In this document: piece by piece, positions 1 to 6,584 of the stretch
Numbering within the stretch: position 1 is the first letter of the stretch
Layout: each line of letters begins with the position of its first letter
Assembly (NCBI GenBank): GCA_934718155.1
Contig: CAKUZF010000048.1
Coordinates: 1 to 17,737 of the forward strand
Length of the DNA: 17,737 nt
Direction: 5' to 3'
Source of the DNA: an uncultured Parabacteroides sp.
Lineage (GTDB): Bacteria; Bacteroidota; Bacteroidia; Bacteroidales; Tannerellaceae
The notes under the pieces: generated by a model
Database searches by the model: none
What the model saw: the letters and a program-made list of their open reading frames with translations, nothing else
Told to the model about the DNA's origin: nothing
Made by a program: the position numbers and the translations under genes

Positions 1-302
1 AGAGCAAGGTGGACGAAATGAATGCCAACGGAGAATATGTCAATCTCTTCGTTTGGGACAGTGAGAAAAAGAACATCGACGGCAATCCTATCGGAGAGAT
101 TATGGCTATCATGTACAGAAACATTCTTCCCGACAAGGAATGGGAACACTCCATCGCAACCATGGACCCTACAGCTTATAAGGATGACAAAGGCGAACCT
201 ATCGACCATGTGACCAATCCCGAAAAGCAACTTGCTCACAAAGCTCTTGGCGACTATGGACCACTTGGTGTAAAGGTAAGCAACGAAGATTTCTTACAAT
301 AA
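1..302 (+). CDS. C-terminal part of an unrecognised protein
   Basis: The reading frame is open at the left edge of the window and ends with TAA at 300-302. An in-frame GTG lies at 9 but nothing shows that it is the start, and the frame continues upstream of it as ...S-K-V-D-E-M, so I treat this as the last ~100 residues of a longer protein. The visible part is soluble and acidic, rich in Asp, Glu and Lys, with no membrane segment, no cysteine and no low complexity. Recognisable stretches are VNLFVWDSEKK near the beginning, GEIMAIMYRN, and the closing GPLGVKVSNEDFLQ. I do not recognise the family. A strong terminator follows 17 nt after the stop, so this is the last gene of its transcript. The base composition matches the accessory half of the window. 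Coding status is likely, function unknown. Confidence 0.6.
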   Translation, partial: SKVDEMNANGEYVNLFVWDSEKKNIDGNPIGEIMAIMYRNILPDKEWEHSIATMDPTAYKDDKGEPIDHVTNPEKQLAHKALGDYGPLGVKVSNEDFLQ

Positions 303-318
303 TACCGACTTTCATGAA

Positions 319-375
319 CCTACCACGCTAACTCGCAAAATGAGGGTTAGCGTGGTAGGCTCTCTTCTTTTTTTC
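319..375 (+). terminator. Rho-independent terminator after the left-edge gene
   Basis: The arms 319-332 (CCTACCACGCTAAC) and 346-359 are perfect reverse complements of 14 bp, closed by a 13-nt loop. They are followed by a pyrimidine stretch with a nine-T run at 367-375. It lies 17 nt after the stop at 302, so it should end that transcript. Little T-rich sequence lies on the other side, so it is mainly a plus-strand terminator. Confidence 0.9.
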
Positions 376-405
376 GTTTTACGAGTGCTTACAAAAAGTA
401 TTATA

Positions 406-480
406 GTATTACTTGGCAAAGTAATACGTATTCAATGGGCAAGCAATACGTAATAAATGGCAAAGTAATACGGTCATGAC
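406..480. repeat. Three ~22-bp tandem units with a hairpin (iteron-like)
   Basis: Three units of exactly 22 bp follow each other at 415-436, 437-458 and 459-480. Units 1 and 3 share their first 14 bases (GGCAAAGTAATACG). Unit 2 (GGGCAAGCAATACG at its start) agrees with unit 1 at 17 of 22 positions. The first unit is also half of a perfect inverted repeat: GTATTACTT at 406-414 and AAGTAATAC at 419-427, with a 4-nt loop. CGTATT at 427-432 and AATACG at 445-450 form another small inverted pair. No gene is seen at 303-536. Such clusters of direct and inverted units can be binding sites for recombinases, replication or transfer proteins, but nothing here decides which. Confidence 0.7.
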
Positions 481-525
481 TTTGACTGCGTGAAGGTTGC
501 GTGAAGGTTTCCAAAAAGCAATAGA
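452..525. repeat. Direct repeat, copy 1 (before the receptor/two-component module)
   Basis: Blocks 452-476, 493-515 and 518-525 recur in the same order and orientation at 6521-6576. The first block starts AATAAATGGCAAAGTAATAC, the second starts AAGGTTGCGTGAAGG and the third is GCAATAGA. Copy 1 carries about 17 extra nt between blocks 1 and 2, where GCGTGAAGGTT is doubled in tandem. It ends 11 nt before the stop codon of the receptor gene. The two copies bracket the receptor, lipoprotein, two-component, IS and phage-fragment region. Confidence 0.85.
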
Positions 526-536
526 TTGACAACCGT

Positions 537-2870
537 TCATTCTTTGCTCAGTCTTGAATTGTCAGTATTCTTTTCGATTCTCGGAGTGCGGAATTTCTTG
601 CCGGAATTGAAATTATATGTCACACCGAGTTTAGCTACAGCATAAGTCTTTGTATATGTAAGGCGGTCATAACCTGCCGATAAGGTCTGTATTTTACTTT
701 TTCTCTGTAACATATTTTCCACTCCCAAAGAAACGGACCAATGTTTGCCGATTTTCTTCTGTATTGTGGGATTTATGTTAAGAATGGGATAAACTGCTAT
801 ATTCCCAATTTTCATTTTAGAGTTGTAGAAGCAATTCACTGAGAGATTGAATCCTTTAGGCAGAAGGAACGTGGTGCTTGCAAAAAGTTGTAGATAACTG
901 AACGTCTCGAATGGCGTAGAGGCATTTAATTTTTGTGAGGCAACTATGTATGTGGTACTCGCATAAAGATTCCACCATTTGGTTATATTGACAAAGCCGT
1001 CACCATGGATAAAGGAACTCCGGTCTTTACCTTCGTTTTCCCAAGTAAGATACATTCTTTCGGGATGTTCCGGATTCGATACGAACATCTGTCTGATCGG
1101 CCAGTCTGTGACTGAATAACCGGCAGCAACCGTAAATCTCCCGGCAAGAACAAAATCAAGACTGACCGCATCGGTGAAACTGGGTGTCAGTTCTGTGTTT
1201 CCGACTGTATAAGAATAATCGGATGCCTGTCTTACAACTGGATTCAGTGACCAGAACGACGGACGGCGTATATTCCTGTAATAGCCGAGAGCAACAGTAT
1301 AATCGCCTTTCTCCGTTATGCTATAAGAAATATTTGCGTTTGGGAAAAGGTTGAACCTGCTGTTGGATTGTATATTGCTGGAAGTATTGAAGTATTCACC
1401 TCTTATTCCAGCTTTGAGTCTCCATCTGCCGACAGAACCATTTACAGTGGCATACAATGCTGCTATATGTTCAACGTAGGATGTGTCATAATCGAAGCTG
1501 CTATTATTAATCCAATCGAAATTTTCCAGATAATTATGAAAAGACTTATAAGCCACATTGTTGAAAGTATACTTAGCTCCGATATTCAGATTCCATTTGG
1601 GATTGAAAACCTTTTTTATGGACATCTCTGAGACGAAGATATTATACCTGTTTGAATTATCAGTTGTATAGATTGAATCACGATCTTCAGATGTCCATCT
1701 CATCTCATTGTCTTCATCCATTGAATACAGCTGAAAATTATAATTAGAGATGAACTTCAATACAGAGCCTTTCTTATCCACTGAGTGCGACCAGTTGATA
1801 GCGACGTTGAAATTGTGCGACATGTCATTGGTGATATAACTGCCGAGGGTGTTGCTGTCAATGCCTCCTTGAAGGGTGTGTGTCGTTGATTGCGAAGTGT
1901 GCCTTGACCTGTTGGAAGAATAGTCAAACTGAAGCCCCAGTTTGTCTTTGTCGCTCGGCTCATAGAAAATGCCAAACATTACATTTCCTTGCAGAATCTT
2001 GTCCTTATGTTGTGAGACCCCGTTGCGGACAAGCGCAATTTCATTATTTGCCGATTCCTCATGCGTGACGTGTCTGTCATCAGGACTGCCATTGAGATTG
2101 CCGTTAAGATTAAAAGTCCATCTTCCTGTATGGAAACTTACATTTGCAAACGGATTTACCCACTGCTTATATTCTCCGACAGTAGTGTTAAGCCCTGCCG
2201 ATCCGTTAATGCCGTCTATACGGTTGCGTCTGAGACTTATCTTTATGACACCTCCGGAAGAATCTGCACTGTATTCCGCTCCAGCCTTGGGGATTATCTC
2301 TATAGAGGCGACAGAAGATGATTGGATTGTTTTCAGATATGTCATAAGCTGAGACCCGGACATATTGACTTTACGGTCATCGATATATACAGCCGTTCCT
2401 CCCTGCCCGTAAATAGACAAGGCATCATCTGTAGCCCATACTCCCGGAGCGGCCTTTAACAATTCCTGAGCATCCTTATTGGCTGACAATGGATTTGCAG
2501 CGACATTGAGAATAATGCGGTCAGCATCTCGTCTTATAAGCGGAGCTTTTACAACAACCTCCTTTAGTGTGGTGGACTTTTGAGTAAGAATAATATTGCC
2601 CAAATCAGAGGCAACTGGTGAAATTATCATATCATTATACCCGACATAGGAAACCCTTACTCTGTTACATTCCTGACCTACATCAATCCGGAATATGCCG
2701 GAGACATCAGAGACACCTCCACCCACTACCGAATCATTCGCAAAAGCTGTGATACTTGCAAATTCTATCGGCGATGATTTGTCATCCATAACTACCCCCG
2801 TAATTTCTCTTGCGTTTAACCCTAAGCAAGAGAGAAGGATGTAGGCAAGTGTAAATAATTTAGTTTTCAT
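537..2870 (-). CDS. TonB-dependent-receptor-like outer-membrane beta-barrel protein
   Basis: I chose the ATG at 2870, giving 777 residues, because it starts a clean signal peptide (MKTKLFTLAYILLSCLGLNA). The open frame runs 27 codons further upstream into the lipoprotein gene, but that part is Arg/Lys-rich and not signal-like. After the signal comes a carboxypeptidase-regulatory-like domain (about residues 21-105, with REITGVV and SYVGYND). A TonB plug domain follows (about 110-230, with KEVVVKAPLIRRDADRIIL and GGTAVYIDDRKV), then a long beta-barrel rich in aromatic strands ending near GVTYNFNSGKKF. This is the 'outer membrane beta-barrel family' architecture. It is shorter than SusC proteins, and no SusD partner is nearby, so glycan import through a Sus system is not supported. 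The start codon overlaps the lipoprotein stop (ATGA), so the two are translationally coupled. The ligand is unknown. A divergent two-component system probably controls it. Confidence 0.88.
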   Translation of the reverse strand: MKTKLFTLAYILLSCLGLNAREITGVVMDDKSSPIEFASITAFANDSVVGGGVSDVSGIFRIDVGQECNRVRVSYVGYNDMIISPVASDLGNIILTQKSTTLKEVVVKAPLIRRDADRIILNVAANPLSANKDAQELLKAAPGVWATDDALSIYGQGGTAVYIDDRKVNMSGSQLMTYLKTIQSSSVASIEIIPKAGAEYSADSSGGVIKISLRRNRIDGINGSAGLNTTVGEYKQWVNPFANVSFHTGRWTFNLNGNLNGSPDDRHVTHEESANNEIALVRNGVSQHKDKILQGNVMFGIFYEPSDKDKLGLQFDYSSNRSRHTSQSTTHTLQGGIDSNTLGSYITNDMSHNFNVAINWSHSVDKKGSVLKFISNYNFQLYSMDEDNEMRWTSEDRDSIYTTDNSNRYNIFVSEMSIKKVFNPKWNLNIGAKYTFNNVAYKSFHNYLENFDWINNSSFDYDTSYVEHIAALYATVNGSVGRWRLKAGIRGEYFNTSSNIQSNSRFNLFPNANISYSITEKGDYTVALGYYRNIRRPSFWSLNPVVRQASDYSYTVGNTELTPSFTDAVSLDFVLAGRFTVAAGYSVTDWPIRQMFVSNPEHPERMYLTWENEGKDRSSFIHGDGFVNITKWWNLYASTTYIVASQKLNASTPFETFSYLQLFASTTFLLPKGFNLSVNCFYNSKMKIGNIAVYPILNINPTIQKKIGKHWSVSLGVENMLQRKSKIQTLSAGYDRLTYTKTYAVAKLGVTYNFNSGKKFRTPRIEKNTDNSRLSKE

Positions 2871-3610
2871 TTTCCTCTGAGTTTTTGCTCTTGGCCGATT
2901 TTGTAGTTTGCGAAAGCATGTCGCCTTCTTGCCTCTATATTGTTGGCCCAAAATTCTATATCGTGCATATAATTTCTCAAATCGTGAATTTCAAAGAAAG
3001 CACGGCGGAGATTATCGTGGACATTCATTTTCTCCGTCATCTTGTTTTTTGACTGGAATATTGTGATCTGGGCTATTGGTGTATCACCATAATCAAACAG
3101 ATCTACAACTAAGAGCTGCCGTTTGCGCTTGTTAAAATATGTGTAAGTGTACATCTCTGAAGAATTCCTTGTCCAATCCTCTATATCATTCTTGTTTATC
3201 CACATTGTATATGGCTTTTCATCAGACATGGGTGATGAAATGGACGATGGTTTCATCGGTGGAATAGTTCCTTTCGTTTTTACGAACATCTTCTGCATGT
3301 GTGGTGCGTAGAATAGAATCTCAGCACTGTCAAGCCGTACTGTATGAAGAATATCCATGAGAAATTTATCCATTCCCGGATATTTGCCAACAGAATCGTT
3401 TGAGGATATTATCGGCAAGGGATCAGGAATAAGTACATTGCCGAATGTCATTCTGTAGGTCGTATCCTTGTCGATTATCTGACCATAATGTTCACTTATA
3501 TGCCACTCTTTACCGGCGAATACAAGTCCTTTGGAAGGGGAGCAGCTTGCAGCCGTGATTAATGATATGACCCCGGTGAGGAGGTTGAATATATGTTTCC
3601 TGTCTCTCAT
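2867..3610 (-). CDS. Small predicted lipoprotein coupled to the receptor gene
   Basis: This 247-residue protein begins with a basic N-region, a hydrophobic stretch and a lipobox-like AAS-Cys23, so it should be a lipidated envelope protein. The mature part is mixed alpha/beta, with many charged residues in its last 60 positions (MHDIEFWANNIEARRRH) and no membrane segment. I do not recognise a family; it is not an evident SusD or GLPGLI protein. Its stop codon overlaps the start of the downstream receptor gene by 4 nt (ATGA), which argues that both are made together and may act together, for example as a surface or periplasmic accessory of the barrel. Transcription should start in the 133-bp region shared with the sensor kinase. 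I see only a weak promoter candidate on this strand (TAATTTTA, 3644-3637). Confidence 0.8.
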   Translation of the reverse strand: MRDRKHIFNLLTGVISLITAASCSPSKGLVFAGKEWHISEHYGQIIDKDTTYRMTFGNVLIPDPLPIISSNDSVGKYPGMDKFLMDILHTVRLDSAEILFYAPHMQKMFVKTKGTIPPMKPSSISSPMSDEKPYTMWINKNDIEDWTRNSSEMYTYTYFNKRKRQLLVVDLFDYGDTPIAQITIFQSKNKMTEKMNVHDNLRRAFFEIHDLRNYMHDIEFWANNIEARRRHAFANYKIGQEQKLRGK

Positions 3611-3662
3611 ATTGTTTGAGGTTTTAGATTATGATGTAAAATTACAACGGCAACTACCTCAA

Positions 3663-3703
3663 TAGTCTTAGTTCTGCCTCCTTTAGTCTTAGTTAGTCTT
3701 AGT
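3663..3703 (+). promoter_or_regulatory. Triple direct repeat, likely response-regulator operator
   Basis: Three identical decamers TAGTCTTAGT lie at 3663-3672, 3684-3693 and 3694-3703. The start-to-start distances are 21 and 10 bp, that is two and one helical turns, so all copies face the same side of the DNA. CCTCC (3677-3681) and GGAGG (3705-3709) form an inverted pair around the last two copies. OmpR/PhoB-type regulators typically bind tandem direct repeats about 10-11 bp apart. The cluster sits between the divergent lipoprotein and sensor genes and just upstream of where the -33 region of the sensor promoter should be. Inference: the adjacent response regulator binds here and controls both directions. 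Confidence 0.7.
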
Positions 3704-3731
3704 CGGAGGTCTTTTTCTCATCGGATTTCAT

Positions 3732-3739
3732 TAATTTTG
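3732..3739 (+). promoter_or_regulatory. Promoter -7 box of the sensor kinase gene
   Basis: TAATTTTG matches the Bacteroidales -7 consensus TAnnTTTG exactly. It ends only 4 nt before the ATG at 3744, so transcription would start at or next to the start codon and the message would have almost no leader. The expected -33 position (around 3708-3712) holds no good TTTG, which fits a promoter needing an activator bound at the adjacent decamers. Confidence 0.55.
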
Positions 3740-3743
3740 TGAC

Positions 3744-5063
3744 ATGAAACATTTTCGGATTATAACCGCCATCTGCCTATCTGCCATAGCCATAATGGTT
3801 GTCGGCAATATATGGTATCTTTACGGCCTTTACAACTCAATCAAGACACAGACGTTACAGACAGTGAGCGAATGTGTCCGTAAGGCAGATATACTTGAAA
3901 TCATTTCAAGACTTAACGGCGCATCTCAAGGCGAGGATGACTCTATCCTGCGGCTGACGCTTGTGGTGCAAGGTGAGAAGTCGGAGGCAGGAGGATATGA
4001 GTATCCTAATATACTCGATAATCTCAGCCAGACTATGAGCGAGTATTTTCATGTCATCGAAAAGGGTGACAAGAAAATGCGCGGAAGAAACGGTGACATG
4101 CTAAACGAATTTTTTAAGCGGGAACTTAATTATTCCGGACTTTATCCCGAGCAGGCTATGATACAACTAATTAGTGATGTTCAGGATAAAAGCGGAGGTT
4201 TATGGTCGATAGATTTTGCATTGACTGAAAATCAATCACCAATTTATAGGGTATCTTTCAGCCCCTTGAACGAGCATGTCTTGCGTCAGATGTCCGGGAT
4301 AATAGTCACCTCTGCGATAATACTTATTCTTATGGGGGTTCTTATTTGGTATCTCCTTCATTGGGTAGGACGCTTGCGCACGATTGAACAGATGAAGGAT
4401 GACTTCACCCACAACATGACTCATGAACTGAAAACCCCGGTGGCTGTGGCTTACTCGGCGGCGGATTCAATGCTCCGCTACTATGACCAAAGCGATGAAG
4501 CAAGAAATAAGCAGTTCCTTAAGATTATCATACAGCGACTTAGTTTCCTTTCCGGGATGATTGAGAATATACTGTCAATGAGCTTGGAACGCTTCAAGAC
4601 GATGAAACTCTGCATTGAAAATGTCGATGTAAAACCGATTGTAGAAGAAGTGGCAGGAATGATTGAATTGAAAGCCGACAAACCTATGAAGATTGATATT
4701 GACATCCCGCACAATCTTTCAGTCATTGCCGATTCATTACATTTCGGCAATGTCATTTCAAATCTGATAGACAACGCTGTAAAATATTCCGGAGATACCG
4801 TTGATATAAATATTAAGGCTGACAACACCTCAATTGTAATTGCTGATAACGGCATAGGGATAGACAAGGACAACCTCCCTTATATCTTTGACAAATTCTA
4901 TCGTGTTACCTCTGGAGATCGATATGAGGTGGGAGGTTATGGGCTTGGACTTTTTTATGTAAAGCAGATTGTTGAATTGCTTGGCTGGAGCATCGACGTG
5001 ACAAGCAAACTGGGTGTCGGGACAAAATTCACCATTAAATTCAAGAATAATGAGGAAAGATAA
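3744..5063 (+). CDS. Sensor histidine kinase (RprX-like)
   Basis: This 439-residue inner-membrane kinase should sense an envelope signal and phosphorylate the response regulator encoded next to it. It has a first membrane segment (about residues 5-27), a periplasmic sensor region of roughly 155 residues without a recognised domain, and a second membrane segment (about 184-206). The dimerisation/phosphoacceptor region carries THELKTP with His227. The ATP-binding domain has the N box (Asn340, Asn344 in NLIDNAVKYS), G1 (DNGIGID, 368-374), the F box (IFDKFYR) and G2 (GGYGLGL, 397-403). All catalytic elements are present, so it should be active. The gene overlaps the response-regulator gene by 14 nt. 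No ribosome-binding site is visible before the ATG, and the promoter box is almost touching it. It resembles RprX-type sensors of Bacteroides in layout; orthology is not claimed. Confidence 0.93.
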   Translation: MKHFRIITAICLSAIAIMVVGNIWYLYGLYNSIKTQTLQTVSECVRKADILEIISRLNGASQGEDDSILRLTLVVQGEKSEAGGYEYPNILDNLSQTMSEYFHVIEKGDKKMRGRNGDMLNEFFKRELNYSGLYPEQAMIQLISDVQDKSGGLWSIDFALTENQSPIYRVSFSPLNEHVLRQMSGIIVTSAIILILMGVLIWYLLHWVGRLRTIEQMKDDFTHNMTHELKTPVAVAYSAADSMLRYYDQSDEARNKQFLKIIIQRLSFLSGMIENILSMSLERFKTMKLCIENVDVKPIVEEVAGMIELKADKPMKIDIDIPHNLSVIADSLHFGNVISNLIDNAVKYSGDTVDINIKADNTSIVIADNGIGIDKDNLPYIFDKFYRVTSGDRYEVGGYGLGLFYVKQIVELLGWSIDVTSKLGVGTKFTIKFKNNEER

Positions 5064-5733
5064 GATTTTGCTGGTAGAGGACGATTCAACCCTGTCATTC
5101 ATAGTGCAGGATGCTCTTACACGCGAGGGATTCGATGTCATATGCGCAGCAAATGGTGAAGCGGGGTTAAAGATGTTTCAGACCTCGATGCCAGATATTA
5201 TAGTAGCTGACGTGATGATGCCGAAGATGGATGGCTTTGAGATGGTTCGTCTCATTCGCCTTACCGCACCTGCAATCCCTGTACTTTTCCTCACCGCACG
5301 TACCGCTCTTGATGATGTTGTCAAAGGGTTTGAACTTGGAGCAAATGACTATATTCGCAAACCGTTTCAGATCCTCGAACTTGTGGTACGTATAAAAGCT
5401 CTGCTGAAAAGACGAACCAAAGGTGTTGCTGAGGAAAGTAAACTGGCTGTCGGCGATTGTTCTCTTGATTTTTCGCTACAGCGTCTATGTGTGGCAGGTG
5501 AAACCATAGAGCTATCACATACCGAGGCAGTCATACTCGATGAATTGTTCAGTTATCCGAATGAAGTTGTTGAGGCAAAGACTCTTATGTATCGGATATG
5601 GCAGAACGATGACTACAACAATCTGAACCGTCTGCACGGATTCATCTACAAATTGCGTAAATATCTGTCGGGATCGCGCAACCTCGACCTTTTGAATGTA
5701 AGAGGTATCGGTTATAAGCTCTCAAGAAATTAA
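5050..5733 (+). CDS. OmpR/PhoB-family response regulator (RprY-like)
   Basis: I start the protein at the ATG at 5050 (227 residues, MRKDKILLVEDD). An in-frame ATG at 5014 would add 12 residues that are only the out-of-frame reading of the kinase 3' end. The receiver domain (about 1-120) has the acidic pair Asp11/Asp12, the phosphoacceptor Asp54 in IIVADVMMPKMDG, the switch Thr82 and Lys104 in IRKPF. The C-terminal domain (about 128-227) is a winged helix with a recognition-helix region near NNLNRLHGFIYKLRKYL and the closing GIGYKL typical of OmpR proteins. It is the cognate partner of the overlapping sensor. Likely targets are the phased decamers at 3663-3703, making this an autoregulated circuit that also controls the divergent lipoprotein/receptor genes. 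Confidence 0.93.
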   Translation: MRKDKILLVEDDSTLSFIVQDALTREGFDVICAANGEAGLKMFQTSMPDIIVADVMMPKMDGFEMVRLIRLTAPAIPVLFLTARTALDDVVKGFELGANDYIRKPFQILELVVRIKALLKRRTKGVAEESKLAVGDCSLDFSLQRLCVAGETIELSHTEAVILDELFSYPNEVVEAKTLMYRIWQNDDYNNLNRLHGFIYKLRKYLSGSRNLDLLNVRGIGYKLSRN

Positions 5734-5752
5734 GAGATTATAACAGTTAGGC

Positions 5753-5788
5753 GTGGTGATCTGGCTAAAAATCGGCTGAGGTCACCAC
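5753..5788 (+). terminator. Hairpin after the response-regulator gene, weak terminator
   Basis: GTGGTGATCT (5753-5762) pairs with AGGTCACCAC (5779-5788) through ten base pairs, one of them a G-U wobble, around a 16-nt loop. It lies 20 nt after the stop codon of the response regulator. There is no long T-run after it (only TTGACTT), so it may be a weak terminator or an mRNA 3'-end protecting hairpin. No other gene is seen in 5734-5889. Confidence 0.5.
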
Positions 5789-5823
5789 TTGACTTCGTCA
5801 CTATAAAATTATCGATTCTGTAA

Positions 5824-5853
5824 TTGCTTGATAAATAATTATATATACTTTTG
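5824..5853 (+). promoter_or_regulatory. Promoter of the IS1634-type transposase remnant
   Basis: TTG at 5824-5826, a 19-bp spacer and TACTTTTG at 5846-5853 match the Bacteroidales -33/-7 pattern. The predicted leader includes TTGCGTA (5851-5857) and TACGCAA (5872-5878), a 7-bp inverted pair just before the transposase ATG. The promoter probably belongs to the original IS left end and may still fire into the remnants. Confidence 0.5.
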
Positions 5854-5889
5854 CGTATTCAAAAATTGGGGTACGCAACGTATTTTTCT

Positions 5890-6150
5890 ATGTTTATTAA
5901 GCGTAAAAAGAATCGATCCGGCACCGTAAGTATTGTTGTCGCTGAAAAGAGTTCCGGTTTTTACAAGGATCATGCAACTATAGGCAGCGCCAAAAGTCCA
6001 GAGGAGATTGATGGGCTTTTGGTCAAAGCCCGTGCCTGGATTGACAATGAGGAAGAACGACGACATCCACGTCTGGACCTTTTCGGTGAGGAACGCAAGA
6101 AATGTGAGACGGAGCTGCTGAGTGCTGGCGACTCAATGGTTGTGGTTTGA
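5890..6150 (+). pseudogene. IS1634-type transposase, N-terminal remnant
   Basis: Only the first ~87 codons of a transposase survive. The ATG at 5890 starts MFIKRKKNRSGTVSIVVAEK, followed by a KSSGFYKDHATIGSA stretch and EEIDGLLVKARAWID. From memory this is the typical N-terminus of Bacteroidales IS1634-family (DDE) transposases, which are several hundred residues long. The frame runs into a stop at 6148-6150 and the DDE catalytic core is absent. An open frame extends upstream to 5851, but the family start fits 5890. The right break lies somewhere around 6110-6157, where a fragment of an unrelated phage gene begins on the other strand. It cannot transpose by itself. The original IS right end is not visible. 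Confidence 0.75.
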
Positions 6151-6157
6151 TGTAGGA

Positions 6158-6385
6158 TCAAAAGATATACAACGTGAGCTTGTAGGGCACCTTCTTGCGG
6201 TTCTCTCCCTTGTAGAGGAACCCGTACCAGGGGCTGGACGGGTCATGCCGCTTCACCTCCTTCCATTTGGACAGCGAGCCGTTCTGGAACCCCTCTAACT
6301 CGAAATCCCGCTTGAAATGGTTCACGGCCATCACGCCTACCTGACGGGGCAGGTCACGCTCGATCCAGCGGTTGATCTGCGTCAT
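6158..6385 (-). pseudogene. Mu-like phage virion morphogenesis (gpG/tail) gene fragment
   Basis: The minus-strand frame reads MTQINRWIERDLPRQVGVMA, then NHFKRDFELEGFQNGSLSKW and HDPSSPWYGFLYKGE. The pattern of a short N-terminal helix, an 'A-NHF-F--GGF-----W' motif and a following WYGFLYKGE-like segment is, from memory, that of the phage virion morphogenesis (Mu gpG-like) family in Bacteroidales prophages. Members are about 150-190 residues, so the C-terminal half is missing here; it ends YKLTLYIF at the junction with the IS remnant. The frame is open upstream for 14 more codons without an ATG (ELERRM is part of the family pattern), so the native start may also be lost. No other phage gene is present. 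This is a leftover of a prophage or a captured segment. Confidence 0.6.
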
Positions 6386-6466
6386 CCGCCTCTCCAGCTC
6401 CCTCTCTAACGCTTTTTTATCTATTTTTCAACACCGTTTATTTGTTGTTTCAATCAATGTGCTTAT

Positions 6467-6481
6467 CCTTGCGTCGCAAGG
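6467..6481. repeat. Short perfect palindrome
   Basis: CCTTGCG T CGCAAGG is a 7-bp inverted repeat around a single base. It lies between the phage fragment and the second copy of the direct repeat, in a gene-free stretch (6386-6584). It could be a protein-binding site or a trace of a junction; no function can be assigned. Confidence 0.4.
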
Positions 6482-6520
6482 AAGGGCCGAAAAGGCGCAA
6501 TAACTTCAAGCCGTGCTGCC

Positions 6521-6576
6521 AATAAATGGCAAAGTAATACGGTCAAGGTTGCGTGAAGGTTTCCAAATGCAATAGA
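6521..6576. repeat. Direct repeat, copy 2 (after the module)
   Basis: This 56-bp copy has the same three blocks as 452-525, in the same orientation: 6521-6545, 6545-6567 and 6569-6576. It lacks the ~17-nt tandem insertion of copy 1. It ends 8 nt before the 3' end of the rhuM pseudogene, just as copy 1 ends 11 nt before the 3' end of the receptor gene. The sequences flanking the two copies are otherwise unrelated. Confidence 0.85.
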
Positions 6577-6584
6577 ATGGTGAA

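Noticed and set aside
406..525. CRISPR array
   Set aside because: Units are directly adjacent with no spacers, only three copies, and no cas gene.
537..2870. SusC-type glycan importer
   Set aside because: Too short for SusC, no SusD partner and no polysaccharide enzymes nearby.
2871..2951. Longer N-terminus for the receptor
   Set aside because: It would bury the signal peptide behind 27 basic residues encoded inside the lipoprotein gene; the ATGA overlap start is better.
5014..5049. Longer N-terminus for the response regulator
   Set aside because: The extra 12 residues are an alternative frame of the kinase 3' end; receiver domains start directly before KILLVEDD.
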